NCBI RefSeq assembly: GCF_022201045.2
Contig: NC_068558.1
Coordinates: 44,233,001-44,297,000 of the forward strand
Origin: Citrus sinensis
Taxonomy: Eukaryota; Streptophyta; Magnoliopsida; Sapindales; Rutaceae
Direction: 5' to 3'
Length of the DNA stretch: 64,000 nt
The position numbers and the translations under genes were made by a program. Of the stretch, positions 36,681-49,095 are shown piece by piece (within the stretch, counting starts at the first letter, position 1; each line of letters begins with the position of its first letter). The notes under the pieces are model-generated. The model had not been told where the DNA came from. It did no database searches and worked only from the letters and a program-made list of their open reading frames with translations.

Positions 36681-36872
36681 AGAGAGAGAGAGACAACAAC
36701 GCTCGCTCATGTCAAAATCTGGGCCGTCCAACTGTGGATCCCAGATCTTCACGCAAAAAATCATAAAGTGTTCTTTACGTCTTTGTTTCTCAAATCTCTA
36801 GTCAAATATTTTATCAGAATTTTATTTTGCTTTATTTAAGTGGTGGGTGCCCATACTAGTCAGCCACCTTTA

Positions 36873-38167
36873 GGGTGTGTTTGGCAGCCCTCATTACATA
36901 GTATTAGGACTCCTCATAACATTAAAGTTTTCGAATATCATGTTTGGTGACTATTCTTCACTGTATTTTAATGTGGTCAAAAGAAGCTTGTAATGCGGTC
37001 AAACCCGCATAAAATAAATCCGCATGAGAGTCGGGTTTACACGGGTTTGTAATTATTTTGAGACCAAAAATATTTCGCTTTCATTTTCGTTCTCCTTCTC
37101 TGTGTAGTGGCTCGCCTGCATCTCCACACATCCACTCCACAAATCTCAACTCCACACCACCACTGCCTCAAACACCACAAGCTCCATGTGATCTGCCTTT
37201 ATACCGCCATTGTCTCACGATACCACCGTCTTCGCTATCTACCTCCACGACGTGCGAGACTACTGCGCGGCATGCCTTCGCGACACTCCACCACCATGCT
37301 CCTCTGCCTTCATCATGCCGTCGTGCCTTCGTCATTTTTGAAACTGTGAGGGTCTTATCTTTGTGTTAGTATGTTAGATCATGCGTGCTTTTTTTTTGTA
37401 CTTGGTTTGATTATTATTCTTTTAAAGAAAAAGGATCATTTGTTGTTTTTGTGATTTACTTAGTTTCTAATATATCTTCAGTTAAGAAAATAGAATGGAG
37501 TCTTCTTGTTGCCTTTAAATTAAATTGGTATTTTGTTTGATTAAGTTATTGTGAGGCTTTGATTGAGATTTTGTTACTTTTTGTTGCGAATGGATGAGTT
37601 TATAGATCTATGCTCGACATTTGTTTGATGAATTGTCTAAAAGAAAAAGAATTTGGTGCTTTGCTTCACTAATTGTGGCCTAGAATTTATTACTGCATGT
37701 AGAAGTATTTCCAATCCATAGTTGACTTTACATTAAGAAAAAATTATCCTAATTGTTTGGCTAAAGTATTTTTGTGGGTGGATTTTTGGCAAATGTAGCT
37801 TCAGCCTTCATATGTAAACCAAATAAATAAATAAATAAAATCTCGCTGGATTGTAATTAATAATATAAAATATTTGCACAATTCATTTTGTAATTAAATT
37901 TCTAAAATTTAAGACCTCTATATTTATTTTTTTAAGTACTAATAAATATATTTTATAAATATATAATATAAATTAATCACAAAAAATTAATACAATACAG
38001 TGCAACACCAAACATAATATAACTAAAAATTAATACAGTACAGTACATCATCAAATATTGTATAACATTATTATAATACAGTGCTAATGCAATATAGCAT
38101 AATACAATATAACAGTATAAAAATAATATAATACAACATAATATAATACAATATGCTAAACGCACCC
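36873..38167. mobile_element. PIF/Harbinger-type non-autonomous DNA transposon
   Basis: A 1,295-bp element with terminal inverted repeats GGGTGTGTTTGGC (left) and GCTAAACGCACCC (right). It is flanked on both sides by TTA (36,870-36,872 and 38,168-38,170), the 3-bp target preferred by PIF/Harbinger. No transposase frame is present. The open frames at 37,058-37,369 are short, Pro/Ser-rich and not recognisable. The right half is built of AATATAATACAAT-type units. Confidence 0.8.
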
Positions 38168-38404
38168 TTAGTGAATGAAATACATTTTTTTTGGCCTTTA
38201 GTCAAATCCTTAGGAATCCCTTATCATATATATATATATTTTAACTTTTTTGGGATTCAGTTTTGTGGCTCCCCTGAATCTGTTCACACTTTTCTAGTTT
38301 CCGCATAGGATTCACTTGCGTGGCCTTTAACCTATAGGATCTCGCAAATACCAACGGTCTAAATTAACTCTATAAACTGCTCCTCAAGTCACACTCCGTG
38401 TGAT

Positions 38405-39447
38405 TAGGGATGGCAATGGGGAGGAAAGGGGAGGGAAGGGGAGGGGAGGGGATTAATCTCCTCGGATCCATCCTCGATATTTTGAGTATGTACCCGTCCC
38501 CTCCCTGTTTCCGTCAGAATTATTTGAGAGAATCTCTATATCCTCCCTGAATAATAATAGGGGATCCCCAAGGGTCATCGATCCCTTAATAACTAATACA
38601 TTTTTTATTTTTGATTTTGAGTTAATCATATTAAAATAAAAAATTCAAATAAGAGTAAAGTTTGAAATATATCTTACATTAATATCCATTACAAAAATCA
38701 CGTACATTAAATTAGTAAGTAACGTAGCATGTAAGAGATACAAACTTCTTTTACAAACTATTGTGAATAAATTAATAGTCTAATACAAAATTATTACAAA
38801 TAAAATCGAATTTAAATTCAAAATTAACTTTTTCAATAGTGGCGTGGACACTTTATAAATGTGGATTATTCTCTTTACATCACAATAGTTGAATCGGAGC
38901 AAATCAAGAGCAAATATTAGATTAAATTAGATTAGATTAAATTAAATTAGATATTAAAATTATAATTCGTTGTGGGCAATTATAACATCTAAAAATAAAT
39001 AAAAAATATATTTAAGTTTAAAACATTTAATGAATATTAAAATTAAAATAAAATTTTTGGGCTAATAGTATTTACCCAGTTTTTTAATGTCCTAAATAAA
39101 AATTTAGGACTTTAATTAGTTAATTAGGCCTAAAAGTTTAATAATATAAATATTTTGATATTTTTGTTATTTTTACTAATATTTATAATTTTATAATTCA
39201 AATTTTATTATTTATTTACTAATAATTTTAAAAAATTAAAATAAAATTAAAAATTAAAATGAGGAAATTGGTAGGGGATGGGGATTCCACCTCATCCCCA
39301 TCCCCTCCCCGAATAAGAAATTGGGTAAAAAGTTTTTTCCGTCCCTTCTCCGAATAAGAAATTAGGTATGAAATTATCTCTATATCCTCCCTGAATGAAA
39401 AAATTTCCCAAAAATACCCGTCTCCGTTGGGATTTTTGCTATCCCTA
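38405..39447. mobile_element. hAT-type non-autonomous DNA transposon
   Basis: A 1,043-bp element with 12-bp inverted ends TAGGGATGGCAA and TTGCTATCCCTA (one mismatch). It is flanked by an 8-bp duplication CGTGTGAT / CATGTGAT (38,397-38,404 and 39,448-39,455, one mismatch), as expected for hAT. G-rich and C-rich subterminal blocks (GGGGAGGAAAGGGGAGGG side, CCCCATCCCCTCCCC side) mirror each other. No transposase frame. Confidence 0.8.
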
Positions 39448-39455
39448 CATGTGAT

Positions 39456-40004
39456 TGTGATGGTTTGGTTTCTTTGTTGGGGGGTTGTCGATCAACGAAG
39501 AACCAATGGGTTAAACATGAACCGAACAAACAAGGCCAACCCATTAACTAATAGCCGCCTGTACCTAAAACCTCGGCCCATATACATCAGTCTGACTCGC
39601 GCATGATTCTGATATATATATATATATATATAATAACAGAAATGTTAGACAATCAATGTAAATATAACATTTTAAAAGTACATTTCCCACAAAAAAATAG
39701 TTTTGTGTCATTCATGGATAGGAATCCTCTCCTCTTGCTTTATTTGTCGTATGTGTTAATTATTGTGATTAGTCATTTATTAAATAAATGAATATGATAG
39801 CTATCATATTAACAGACTGTGTTATCAAAATTTGACAAAACATGTTTGGTCGATAATCAATTTCACCTAAATAGAGTAACAGACAGAATGTGTACCTTTT
39901 GGAAAATAAGATTAAAGCCACACAAAACAAAGATCACATTAATTAAAATTCAACAAGCATAAATGTAAGGTACTTCATGTTCGGCAAGAATTCCTTACGA
40001 ACAG

Positions 40005-40070
<66 letters not shown>

Positions 40071-40071
40071 G

Positions 40072-40113
<42 letters not shown>

Positions 40114-43100
40114 AAAAGCAACGGAAGCTTTAATAAATGCCTTAAATTGGGTTAAACAAACTCCCCTTAGACCCAAAATTAAAGCAAAAAAAAAAAAAGA
40201 AAAGATAATAAATATGTTACAAACAATGGAGAAAATAGATAATAGGTACAATGATCTTGGAAAGAATGGGATTGTCATTAATTTGTACAAATAAGATGTG
40301 CTTTATCTATTAAAACTTCGGTTAGAAGAGAGATGACTACCCATATAAGATTTTAACACAACCATAGATTTGTAATAAGAAAATATCTAGCTCTGAACAA
40401 TGAAAATATTTATTCCTACTAAAATAATGACTTCGATTAAAAAAAAAATATTCTTAAAAAATGGAGAGAAATTTTCCAAAAACCAACCATAACCAAAGTA
40501 GAGGATTAAACCACCAAAACACGAGATAATACTCACACAAATAACTTTAACACAAGTAGAGACAAAGCTCTCACAAATTAAGAAAAGAGATGAATAACCT
40601 AATGTAATTAGTACGAAGAAAAGATTGTTGGTCTTTCATTTCTCACAAATAGAGGAGAAAAATTCTGTGCTTGTAGGAATTTTTAGCCCCTTACAAAAGC
40701 TCATAAGCAACATATCACAGAAATAATAAGCAAAAACAATAGACGTGTAAAAGGATTAAAAAAAAAAAAAACAATCACACAACACAAAGAGTTACAATAA
40801 CTTAACGTAGTTCACTTTTGATTAGGCATCAACCACAAACGAGAGAGAAATTCATTATAATAACTATCACATGTTACTAGAGTGTAGAAATTCATTATAA
40901 TAACTATCACATATTACAAGAGTGTAGACATAACCAGATACCACATGCAAGCATCCTAGCAAAGTTAATCCATATTACAAGAGTATTTATAGTTTCCACC
41001 ACTCTCCTTACATCTTTATAGACAACACAAATTTTGTAACCCGTGGTATCTTCATACGTGCATATCCTAGAATTTATTCTCTATTTCTTTTTGTACAATG
41101 AGTGTTAACATATTCCTTAGAAGACTCATGCTCCCTTGTTCAACTATAAATACTTATAAACGACAAAAATCTACTTCAAAAGAAATAGCTTAAAAAATTC
41201 CCAAAAAAAAAAAAAGATACAAATCATTGAAAAAGGAGATATATTTTCTATTTTTGCTTAAGGGGAGTTTTTTTTTTCTTTTGAATTTTGTTATATAGAG
41301 ATGTTATTGACATTACATCAGACATTACAATTAATATTTATAATCATACTACACAACTGGGACTATTACCATACATTGAAGCACTTGTTCAGATATTTTA
41401 AATCCTCTCTAATATTCAAGAGGTGCCTACTCCACTTACATTTCGTAAGGGAGAGACTGTCTCCACTCAATTATGTTGATAATTGAGGGAGTATTCAAAC
41501 TAACCTCCATAAAATTTTTATGGAGTTTTAAACCCTTTCACTCAACATTGTAAGTACAAAGTTTCTCTCATTGGACCAAAGACCCATTTGTTGATTAAGG
41601 GAAATGGGCATAAAAAGTGTATATATACACACACACACATACAAGTTAAGCATGCAAGCTCAATCATTGAGGGGCCAGAGAAAACATGTACTTAAATGAA
41701 GCATTTACTCCAATATGTGGTGATGGTTGAATGTGTTGTGTTTTTGAAGTAATGCAAATTGGATTCCTACATTGCAGCTAGATTTTTTTTTTTTTTTTTT
41801 TTTTTTGTGTGGATGAAATAGTGTCCGTTTAAATAGAAACAACTTTAAAGTCAAGCTATCATCGCAAATGTCCAGCTACTTGACTTTTGAAAAGATCTGG
41901 CCGAAAGAATTCGATTGCAAACTCTGTATGTACATGAAGTATCTAATTCTGAAGCATCGTAACACAATAACAACTTGTTACATTTCGATTCCTCAACGAG
42001 TCAGTTCAGCTGCTGTTGTGGCCCTAATAATTAAGCGATATTTCATGAATTGAAACAAAAAAAAAAGAAAAAAATCCAGCGATCCTGTCCCAAGTCCCAT
42101 CCCTCGTCTAAAATTTTTGGAAGCCTAAATCCAAATTAGCCCAATCATCTTTAGACCGAGGATTACGTAGGCCATTTTCACTCGTGCTGACATGATTGAT
42201 AATATTAACAGGTGATTATGGACACATGAGCAGCCAAAACCTAGCATGTAGCTACAAAACGGGAAAATAAAATAAAATAAAAGTTCAATATTCTATCTCA
42301 TCCTTGCACCTGGATTGCACATTTGTCGAATTATATCCCTAAAGTTCCGGTCGCGTGATCTATCCACTTCGTTTAAGTTCCCACAAGCCACCCGCTAACT
42401 ATTGTTCATTGATGTAATGGTAAATAGAAGTTGATAATGATCATTGCTGCAATAATTTTGATTTGATGGCATAAAAGTGATCTAGAAAGAATTTAACTTA
42501 TTGTTCTTGCTGAATATATTTATTCTAACGAAGTTATAAGATGAATCTTGGATTCATTCATGTATAAAGGGGTGAAGACAAGGAATTGATGATTACGAAT
42601 TAGGAAATTGTGCATGGTTAAATGGATCGATACCATTCTGGGTCATTTTAGGACATAGAATCCGGCGTAGCGACGCTTATCTTTTATAGGCTTTCGGCAA
42701 TGATATGGCACAAAATTACAAAACCTATGTACAACTACTTATTCCAAACCAAGGTTCTAGGTATGGCGTATAGCTAGCTATAGCCTAGATGGCTATGTTA
42801 AGCATGGCGGGATATATACGTCAGTTCGTGTAAAAGCTGCAACTTAATCCCATGATTTTATTTCTCATGTCAACAGCATTTGTTGGTAAGATTTAGGTTC
42901 AGTGCTAAGCAGATCTTTTTAAAATATATAATTGTTTATTTCTGCAGTCAATTTTTTAGAAATGTATATTTTATATTTATTAAATAAGAATATAAAATTA
43001 ATTAATCTCAACTGTATATAACAATATGTGCACGTGTGACGAAAGATTACGAAGAACTTAACACAGATCATTTCAGCACTGAATCTAAATCCTTGTTTAT

Positions 43101-43589
43101 ATTTATTTGGGAAGAGAAATTAAGTGGGAGTGTAGAAGAAACTGCTAGAAGAGCCGAAGGGCCGTGATAGCACCATTTGTGCTGGAATAATGTTGCCAGT
43201 GGTGACATTTGACAATGGCTTCTTTCGAGTTGATCGAAGCGTGAATTGTAAATCTAACTAGCTAGTCCGGCCAAAACGTCATTTCAATTATCATCCCCAG
43301 CCCCCACTTGGATGAGATCAGGAATCAGATTTTGCAAATGGAAAAGGCTCCTTTTAACAGTGATTCCAGCTAGTACTGTAACATTCGTTGCCGTCCTTGA
43401 AGAATCTTGGGTGCCCAACTTAAATTCGCTCGAAAACAGTAACTTTCTTTAAGGATCAAAGTACTTGGCCATACACTTTGATTATAACGCAACAGGCAAC
43501 AGCATCCATTTTTGCGTGTTGACCCACATACAAGTTTCATTAAAAAAAAAAAAATTAATGATAATTCTACTTTGGCTTTACATCGCTCT
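39456..43589. other. Gene-free AT-rich region
   Basis: No gene was recognised. It holds the AC/AT microsatellite (40,008-40,110), a 38-bp tandem duplication at 40,848-40,923, poly-T at about 41,780-41,806, and an LTR-like patch (40,780-40,860, ACACAAAGAGTTAC then AACGTAGTTCAC) of a kind common in plant LTR elements but without defined ends. Confidence 0.5.
40008..40110. repeat. (AC)n-(AT)n compound microsatellite
   Basis: About 27 AC units followed by AT units interrupted by GATATAAA. Confidence 0.95.
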
Positions 43590-44036
43590 CTTTAAAGAGT
43601 AAAGTGTGACGAATATAATGATAACAGAAATTTCTATTCCTTAATTTTGTTAAGGAGAATTTTTTTAGTCCTACTTGCTGGAAAGGCGTGCGTGGAAGTC
43701 ACTTAGTCACTGAAATGCCCATCAAATGCTGCCAATGAAAGTCAAAATATTCAGCACTTAACGCTTAAATTTAATCATATTCTTCTACAATTTGCTAATG
43801 CATAACCGCATACAGAAATATCAAATCGCTAACCAACCATTGCTGCTTTCTTACTTTACATGTTGCTGGAGCCTGGATAGTCAAGACATTATTTTTAAGA
43901 ATAATCTCATGATTATGAACCTTCTTAAGCTTATAATTAAAAAATAGCTTTCAAGGAATATTGTTGAAAATTAATAGCACTTTTCCTTGCCAAAAGTCGA
44001 CTGCAATGGAAAGAGACCCCAGTTAACATTTCGCCT

Positions 44037-44044
44037 CTATAAAT
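44037..44044 (+). promoter_or_regulatory. Probable TATA box of the IPT gene
   Basis: CTATAAAT lies about 120 bp before the strong splice donor at 44,170, consistent with transcription starting near 44,070. Confidence 0.5.
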
Positions 44045-44169
44045 TATGAGCCTCAGCTTGCCACCACTTGTGCTGGGTAGTTTCACTTGAAATATCAAAG
44101 AGAGAGAGTTTCAGTACAGAGATTTCTGGAAACCTTTTTCAATTTGCCGCATATCAAATCTCCAAGAAG

Positions 44170-44646
44170 GTGAGTTTCTGTAACAATATATAATCGTATG
44201 TACATGTGCTCTCTGGTTCAGGGTCTGAACTTTATCAAAGTCTTGGATTGTACTACTACACTAAATAGTTATTTTTATAATGAGAATATCATCATTTTGT
44301 TGTTACTAAAATATAAAAAAATATATATAAATTTTAATATATTGGAGATTGTATTTTTTTTTTTTAATTGTGAATGATGTCCTTATTTTATTACAACAAG
44401 GATGCTCTTATTAGAGAAATTTTACATCCAACGATAAGTTAGAATACTTAAAAACAACCAACACTCCAGTATAATTTATTTTATCCCGTGATGTATTGAA
44501 ATTTGTAATTATTTATTTATTTATATATATTTATAAATGTTTTAAAAATACTAATAGATTTTAAAACATTTTGTTATGAAGATTAATTTGCTAGACCCAT
44601 CTCAGATTTCCATTTGTGTTTTGAGAACTATTGTTTTGTTAAATAG
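44170..44646 (+). other. Likely 5' UTR intron of the IPT gene
   Basis: Donor AAG|GTGAGT at 44,170 and acceptor TTGTTAAATAG ending at 44,646 enclose a 477-bp AT-rich stretch. Splicing would place the first ATG at 44,666. The upstream in-frame ATG at 44,576 lies inside this intron. Confidence 0.5.
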
Positions 44647-44665
44647 GTTCGTCATTGGAATCTCC

Positions 44666-45631
44666 ATGGTAACGCTGAATCAAATTACACCAACGCCAGC
44701 CATGGATTTATCTTCATGTAGGCCGAGAATGGACCTATTGGTTTCCAGGCGACAAAAAGAAAAGGTGTTGATCCTAATGGGGGCGACCGGAACAGGAAAA
44801 TCACGACTCTCCATAGATATGGCAACTCGATTTCCTGCGGAAATTATTAATTCAGACAAAATTCAAGTTTACGAGGGGCTCGACATAGTTACCAACAAGA
44901 TCACCGAGGAAGAACAGTGTGGTATCCCGCACCATTTGCTAGGAATCCAACATCCTAATGCAGATTTCACCGCCCAAAATTTCTGCGACATGGCTTCATT
45001 TTCCATTGAATCAACTTTGAATAAAGGGAAGGTTCCGATAATCGTTGGAGGCTCCAATTCATACATCGAGGCTCTGGTTGATGACGAGGATTACGGATTC
45101 CGGTGGAAATATGATTGTTGTTTCCTCTGGGTGGATGTATCGATGCCGGTGTTACGTTCATTTGTGTCCGAGAGAGTTGACAGGATGGTCCAAAATGGCA
45201 TGATTGATGAAGTGAGAAAATTCTTTGATCCCAACGCGGACTATTCAAAGGGGGTAAGAAAAGCAATTGGAGTCCCCGAGTTTGATCTCTATTTCAAAAT
45301 GGAGCCGTTTTTGGATGAAGAGAATCAGGCCAAGCTATTGCAACAAGCAATTCAGGCAGTGAAATATAACACATGCAAATTGGCGTTTCGCCAACTGGAG
45401 AAGATACGTCGGCTAATGAACGTCAAACGGTGGAATATACATCGTTTTGATGCAACACAAGTGTTTCGAATTCGTCAGCACGGCAAAGCAGCGGATGAGG
45501 CGTGGGAAAAGTTTGTGGCTGGCCCAAGCACTCGCTTAGTGGAAGAATTTCTGTACAATGTGCCCGTGGAGGTCCCGCCAGCTTCTGTAGCCAGTAGAGA
45601 TCATAATATTAAGCAATGCCTCGTGGTATAA
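44666..45631 (+). CDS. IPT3: Adenylate isopentenyltransferase (cytokinin synthase, IPT3-like)
   Basis: Transfers the isopentenyl group of DMAPP to ATP/ADP, the first committed step of cytokinin synthesis. Single coding exon of 321 residues from the ATG at 44,666. An ATG at 44,576 would add 30 AT-rich-encoded residues (MKINLLDPSQ and on) that look non-coding, and one at 44,702 is also possible. The P-loop GATGTGKS is at residues 39-46, followed by AEIINSDKIQVYEGLDI, VTNKITEEE, HHLLG and IIVGGSNSYIEALV, all typical of plant adenylate IPTs rather than tRNA-IPTs. The protein ends CLVV, a CaaX box. In Arabidopsis IPT3 the C-terminal cysteine is farnesylated, affecting nuclear versus plastid location. 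The chloroplast transit region is weak. Length is close to the family norm of about 330. Confidence 0.92.
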   Translation: MVTLNQITPTPAMDLSSCRPRMDLLVSRRQKEKVLILMGATGTGKSRLSIDMATRFPAEIINSDKIQVYEGLDIVTNKITEEEQCGIPHHLLGIQHPNADFTAQNFCDMASFSIESTLNKGKVPIIVGGSNSYIEALVDDEDYGFRWKYDCCFLWVDVSMPVLRSFVSERVDRMVQNGMIDEVRKFFDPNADYSKGVRKAIGVPEFDLYFKMEPFLDEENQAKLLQQAIQAVKYNTCKLAFRQLEKIRRLMNVKRWNIHRFDATQVFRIRQHGKAADEAWEKFVAGPSTRLVEEFLYNVPVEVPPASVASRDHNIKQCLVV

Positions 45632-46619
45632 GATCGATCAAAACTGCAATTTTGATGCGACAACAATAAAGAGTTATTATTATCTCGTCATTTTCTTTTT
45701 CCTCTTGATAGCTGTATGTTATAGCCTCCCTGTACGTGTTAGCAGTGGTTTTACCAGGATTATAGGTCCGTTTTCTTCTTTAAAAGTAAAACAATAACTA
45801 TTTGTTTAAAGGTTTTGAATGTATAATAGTTTTCTATCAGCCGGGATAAGTTAGAAGATAAAATAAATACGGATTCCAATGCACGGTATTTTCTCTTTTA
45901 AAAATCAAACAATAACTATTTGTTTAAAAGTTTTGAATGTATACTAATTTCCAATAATCAAGAATAAGTTAAAAGATAAAATAAAAACAGACTCTAATGC
46001 ACTGTATTTTATTATGTAGTGTATTGAAATCTAATTTTTTTTTTATCTTTTACCTAATTCTTGATTTTATTAAAATTAAAGATTCCTGATTAGAAAATCA
46101 CTCTTTGAATGTATTAGAGAAAACTCACCCACTTACATTAAATGACATTAATTACATGTCACTGAAAATTTTTATTAATGTATCAAACCAATATCAAATT
46201 ACCCATTAAATAAAATTTGATTAAAAATGGTTCAATGGTATTTGGGTGGTCCATATCGCTCTTCTCAATCTCTTTAGTTGCATGTAATGTATATATATAT
46301 TTTTAAAAAGTATTTGAGTAGATTCTTACAGTTTTTATACTATAATTTTTTCCCCAGCAAACCTCAAGCCAAAACTAAAGAGTTTTATTATATGAAGAAA
46401 AAAAAAATTAAATAATGATAGAGTCACAAATAATTTTGTACAAATTAGTATATATAAATTAATGTGGCATGAAGAAATTGACAGAAAAGTGATATAAGTT
46501 ATTTTTTTTTATTAATTATGTGAGCCTATGATGATTTTGTATAACCAAATCACCTTTTATCATATCAATTTGTACACAATAATTTGTTCAAGATAGTTGT
46601 GACTCCTTCATTACTCAAA
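45632..46619. other. IPT 3' flank, AT-rich
   Basis: Contains the IPT 3' UTR and a 118-bp tandem duplication at about 45,770-46,010. No gene. Confidence 0.6.
45770..46010. repeat. Two-copy tandem repeat, about 118-bp period
   Basis: Both copies contain ACAATAACTATTTGTTTAAA, GTTTTGAATGTATA and AGATAAAATAAA. They are about 80 percent alike by eye. Confidence 0.75.
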
Positions 46620-47300
46620 AAAGTTACATCTAATAAGAAGAGAGACGTAACAAAATTTAATCGTCCAAGAATAAATATAAAGCTCGCTTAAGACAAAAAT
46701 GCATGATATAAGAGAGAAAAAAATAAAAAATTGTGGAGGGATGATATCAATAACGTTTCGGTTGTGAAGCATCGTTACGTAATAAAGTTACACCTAATCA
46801 GAAGAGAGAAGTAATGAAATTTATCGGGACTATTGTTAAGCATCATTATTTAAAAAAGTTACACCTAATTAGAAGAGAGACGATATAGAATTTACTCCTT
46901 ATAATAAATATAAGAAGAGATGTGATGAAATTTACTCTTCTGAGAATAAACATAAAGTTTGTTAAGACAAAATGCATGATATACGAGAAAAAAATTTAAA
47001 AAAAAAAATTATAGAGGGATGATCTCAGTAAAGTTTCAAGACTATTGCAAAACATTATTACCTAAAAAAATTACATCTAATCAAAAAATAGAAGTAATGA
47101 AATTTATCGGGACTGTTGCAAAGCATCATTATTAAAAAAAAGTTATATTTAATCAGAAGAGAGTGAAGAGAGACGTAATGAAATTCACTCCTCCGAGAAT
47201 GACCATAAAACTCGATAAGACAAAAATGCATGATAAAAGAGAAAAAAAAAAAAATTTGTAGAGGGATGATCTCACCAAAGTTTCGAGACTGTTGCGAAGG
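46620..47300. repeat. Degenerate tandem repeats, about 250-275-bp period
   Basis: Three copies are marked by AAGACAAAA(A)TGCATGATA at about 46,690, 46,964 and 47,216. Each copy also has a GAGGGATGAT(C)TCA block and a GAAGAGAGACGTAATGAAATT-like block. No coding potential. Confidence 0.75.
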
Positions 47301-48000
47301 AGCATGCTATTAGCTAAAAAAATCAGTGATAGGAAAGGAGCCGTAAAGCTTTGGCGACGGCGGCTGCAATCCGCCACGCGCAAGAGCATATTGCCGTACA
47401 GAGAAGGCGTTGACTTCCGTAGAATCAGTGGGTACGAACTTATATAATTATTTCATCTCTCTTTCACATCAGGTCCCACTTTACATGTGGTGCGAACCCT
47501 CGATCACAAATCACACAATTGATTAATATGCCCTTTTATTTTATTTATTTCCTTTTGCTATCACAGTTTTAGCATTCGAATGAAATAAAGACGGAGCAAA
47601 AAAGAATATAAAGACTATAAAGTTTGTCGCGTTTGGTTATGTAAGATTTATGGATTTTGTCATTTTGTGCATAATGACTTATGAGTAGGAAATAATAAGA
47701 ACAAACAAAAGTAGAAAGGCTACAATTTGTTCGGTTCCATCCAATAACCATTGTCTTCCTCGGCCACTTGACTCCAATCAGCAGGATTATGAATACATAC
47801 AGTAAGAGTATGATATGTCCATACGCATATTATAACCATATATTAAAAGAGAAGCAAACAGAAAGGCTAAAATAAGAAATCTTTTCTCATATACCCAACA
47901 AGAGAAATAAAAAAACTGAAGGGTCAAAGCGAATTAAAAAAATCAATTTAGGACGGTATCTTACTTCACCAGTCACTGTCATATTCAACTTTTAACCTCG
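47301..48000. other. Intergenic before the pararetrovirus
   Basis: No gene was recognised. The exact lower edge of the viral insertion is unclear and could lie anywhere from about 47,700 to 48,150. Confidence 0.45.
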
Positions 48001-48139
48001 CTGGATAAGGTTTGCTTGCTTTGGCTTTTTTGAGAAGGAGAGCGCCTAAGTTACAATTAATGTACCTTACGTTTTTTGTTTTATTTTTCTTGTCAAATTT
48101 CATTTAAGTCTTTTTATTCTTCTTTATTTTCTATAATTG

Positions 48140-48675
48140 TGGAAGTATTTGTCTTCTTCCATCCCTTCTACATCTATTTTTTATTCTTTCTAAAATTCTA
48201 TTGATTTCCTTTAATAATAATAAATGGTTATCGAATTCATATAAATCTATAAGTTCAAAATAAATTTATGGTCCTAAATTTATTAATCTTATTCTTTCTT
48301 GCTCCAGTAAGTCTATTTTCTGATTTATTAAATTTATATATGTATTTACTATGATTTCCCATCCTAGACACATATGTTCTATACTATTTACTAATTCTTG
48401 TATTGTGTTAACAACTTGATTCATAGTGCTTCGGTTTTATACCAATATATTAAAAAGTTTATAAATTTATCAATAAATTTCATTTTCTTTTCTATCAATA
48501 TCTCACCTCCTGTTGTATCTATAAATCTTTCTCTAAGCTCCTCGGTTAACTCAAGTTCTATATTTCTTATATTATTTTTATCAGTTTTTAATGCTTTTAT
48601 TAAATTTTTTATTTCTTCTTTATTATATACTTTTAATGTGTATAAACTATCAACTATTGACTGTATAGGATCCAC
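48140..48675 (-). pseudogene. Caulimovirid ORF 1, N-terminal part (fragment)
   Basis: Begins with an ATG directly beside the primer-binding site and encodes a Lys/Glu/Ile-rich, coiled-coil-like stretch (MDPIQSIVDSLYTL at the start). It is stopped after about 84 codons at 48,421; similar coding continues in other frames to about 48,140 with at least one more stop. By position it is the N-terminal part of the polyprotein whose coat region lies at the other end of the insertion. Confidence 0.6.
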
Positions 48676-48686
48676 ATTTATGGTTA

Positions 48687-48700
48687 TGGCTCTGATACCA
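48687..48700 (-). promoter_or_regulatory. tRNA-Met primer-binding site of the pararetrovirus
   Basis: The minus strand reads TGGTATCAGAGCCA, complementary to the 3' end of plant initiator tRNA-Met and the standard minus-strand primer site of caulimovirids and many plant LTR elements. It lies just ahead of the ORF 1 start. Confidence 0.88.
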
Positions 48701-48901
48701 TCTTGTTCGTGTGAACCAAAAAAAAAAAAGATAAACTGATTTATAAAATAAAACAGAATTAATTATAAACAAAGATAAACAAAATAATCAACATAGATGC
48801 TATTTCATTATTTTATAAATACAGGTTTGCAAATCTACAAAAAAAAATAATAATAATAAAAGATATTTTATATGTATAACTAAAGGATTTATTTTCTTTC
48901 T

Positions 48902-48912
48902 GCATATATAAA
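48902..48912 (-). promoter_or_regulatory. Probable pregenomic RNA TATA box
   Basis: The minus strand has CTTTATATATG about 200 nt before the primer site, in the non-coding leader expected to hold the full-length transcript promoter. Confidence 0.4.
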
Positions 48913-49095
48913 GTATATTTTAGTTAATACCAGGGGTAGTTGTACGTGGCATTGTTTTACCAGAGTGATGAGATCCTTGGCAAGCCAAGATATTTAAATC
49001 TCCTTTGGACCAGTAGCCCGCACACCTTGGTTTCCAGCCAATATACAATTATCCAGTATTTTTCTTATAGGAACAGATTTATAAATTATATTTCA

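Noticed and set aside
37058-37369. 103-codon Pro/Ser-rich frame inside the Harbinger-type element
   Set aside because: Does not resemble a transposase or its Myb-like partner; composition follows the local CCA-rich DNA.
40006-40290. 94-codon frame ending in a Val-Cys run
   Set aside because: Translation of the AC/AT microsatellite.
48687-48700. A tRNA gene or LTR-retrotransposon primer site at the tRNA-Met-like sequence
   Set aside because: Only the 3'-complementary primer portion is present, there are no flanking LTRs, and the caulimovirid ORFs explain it.
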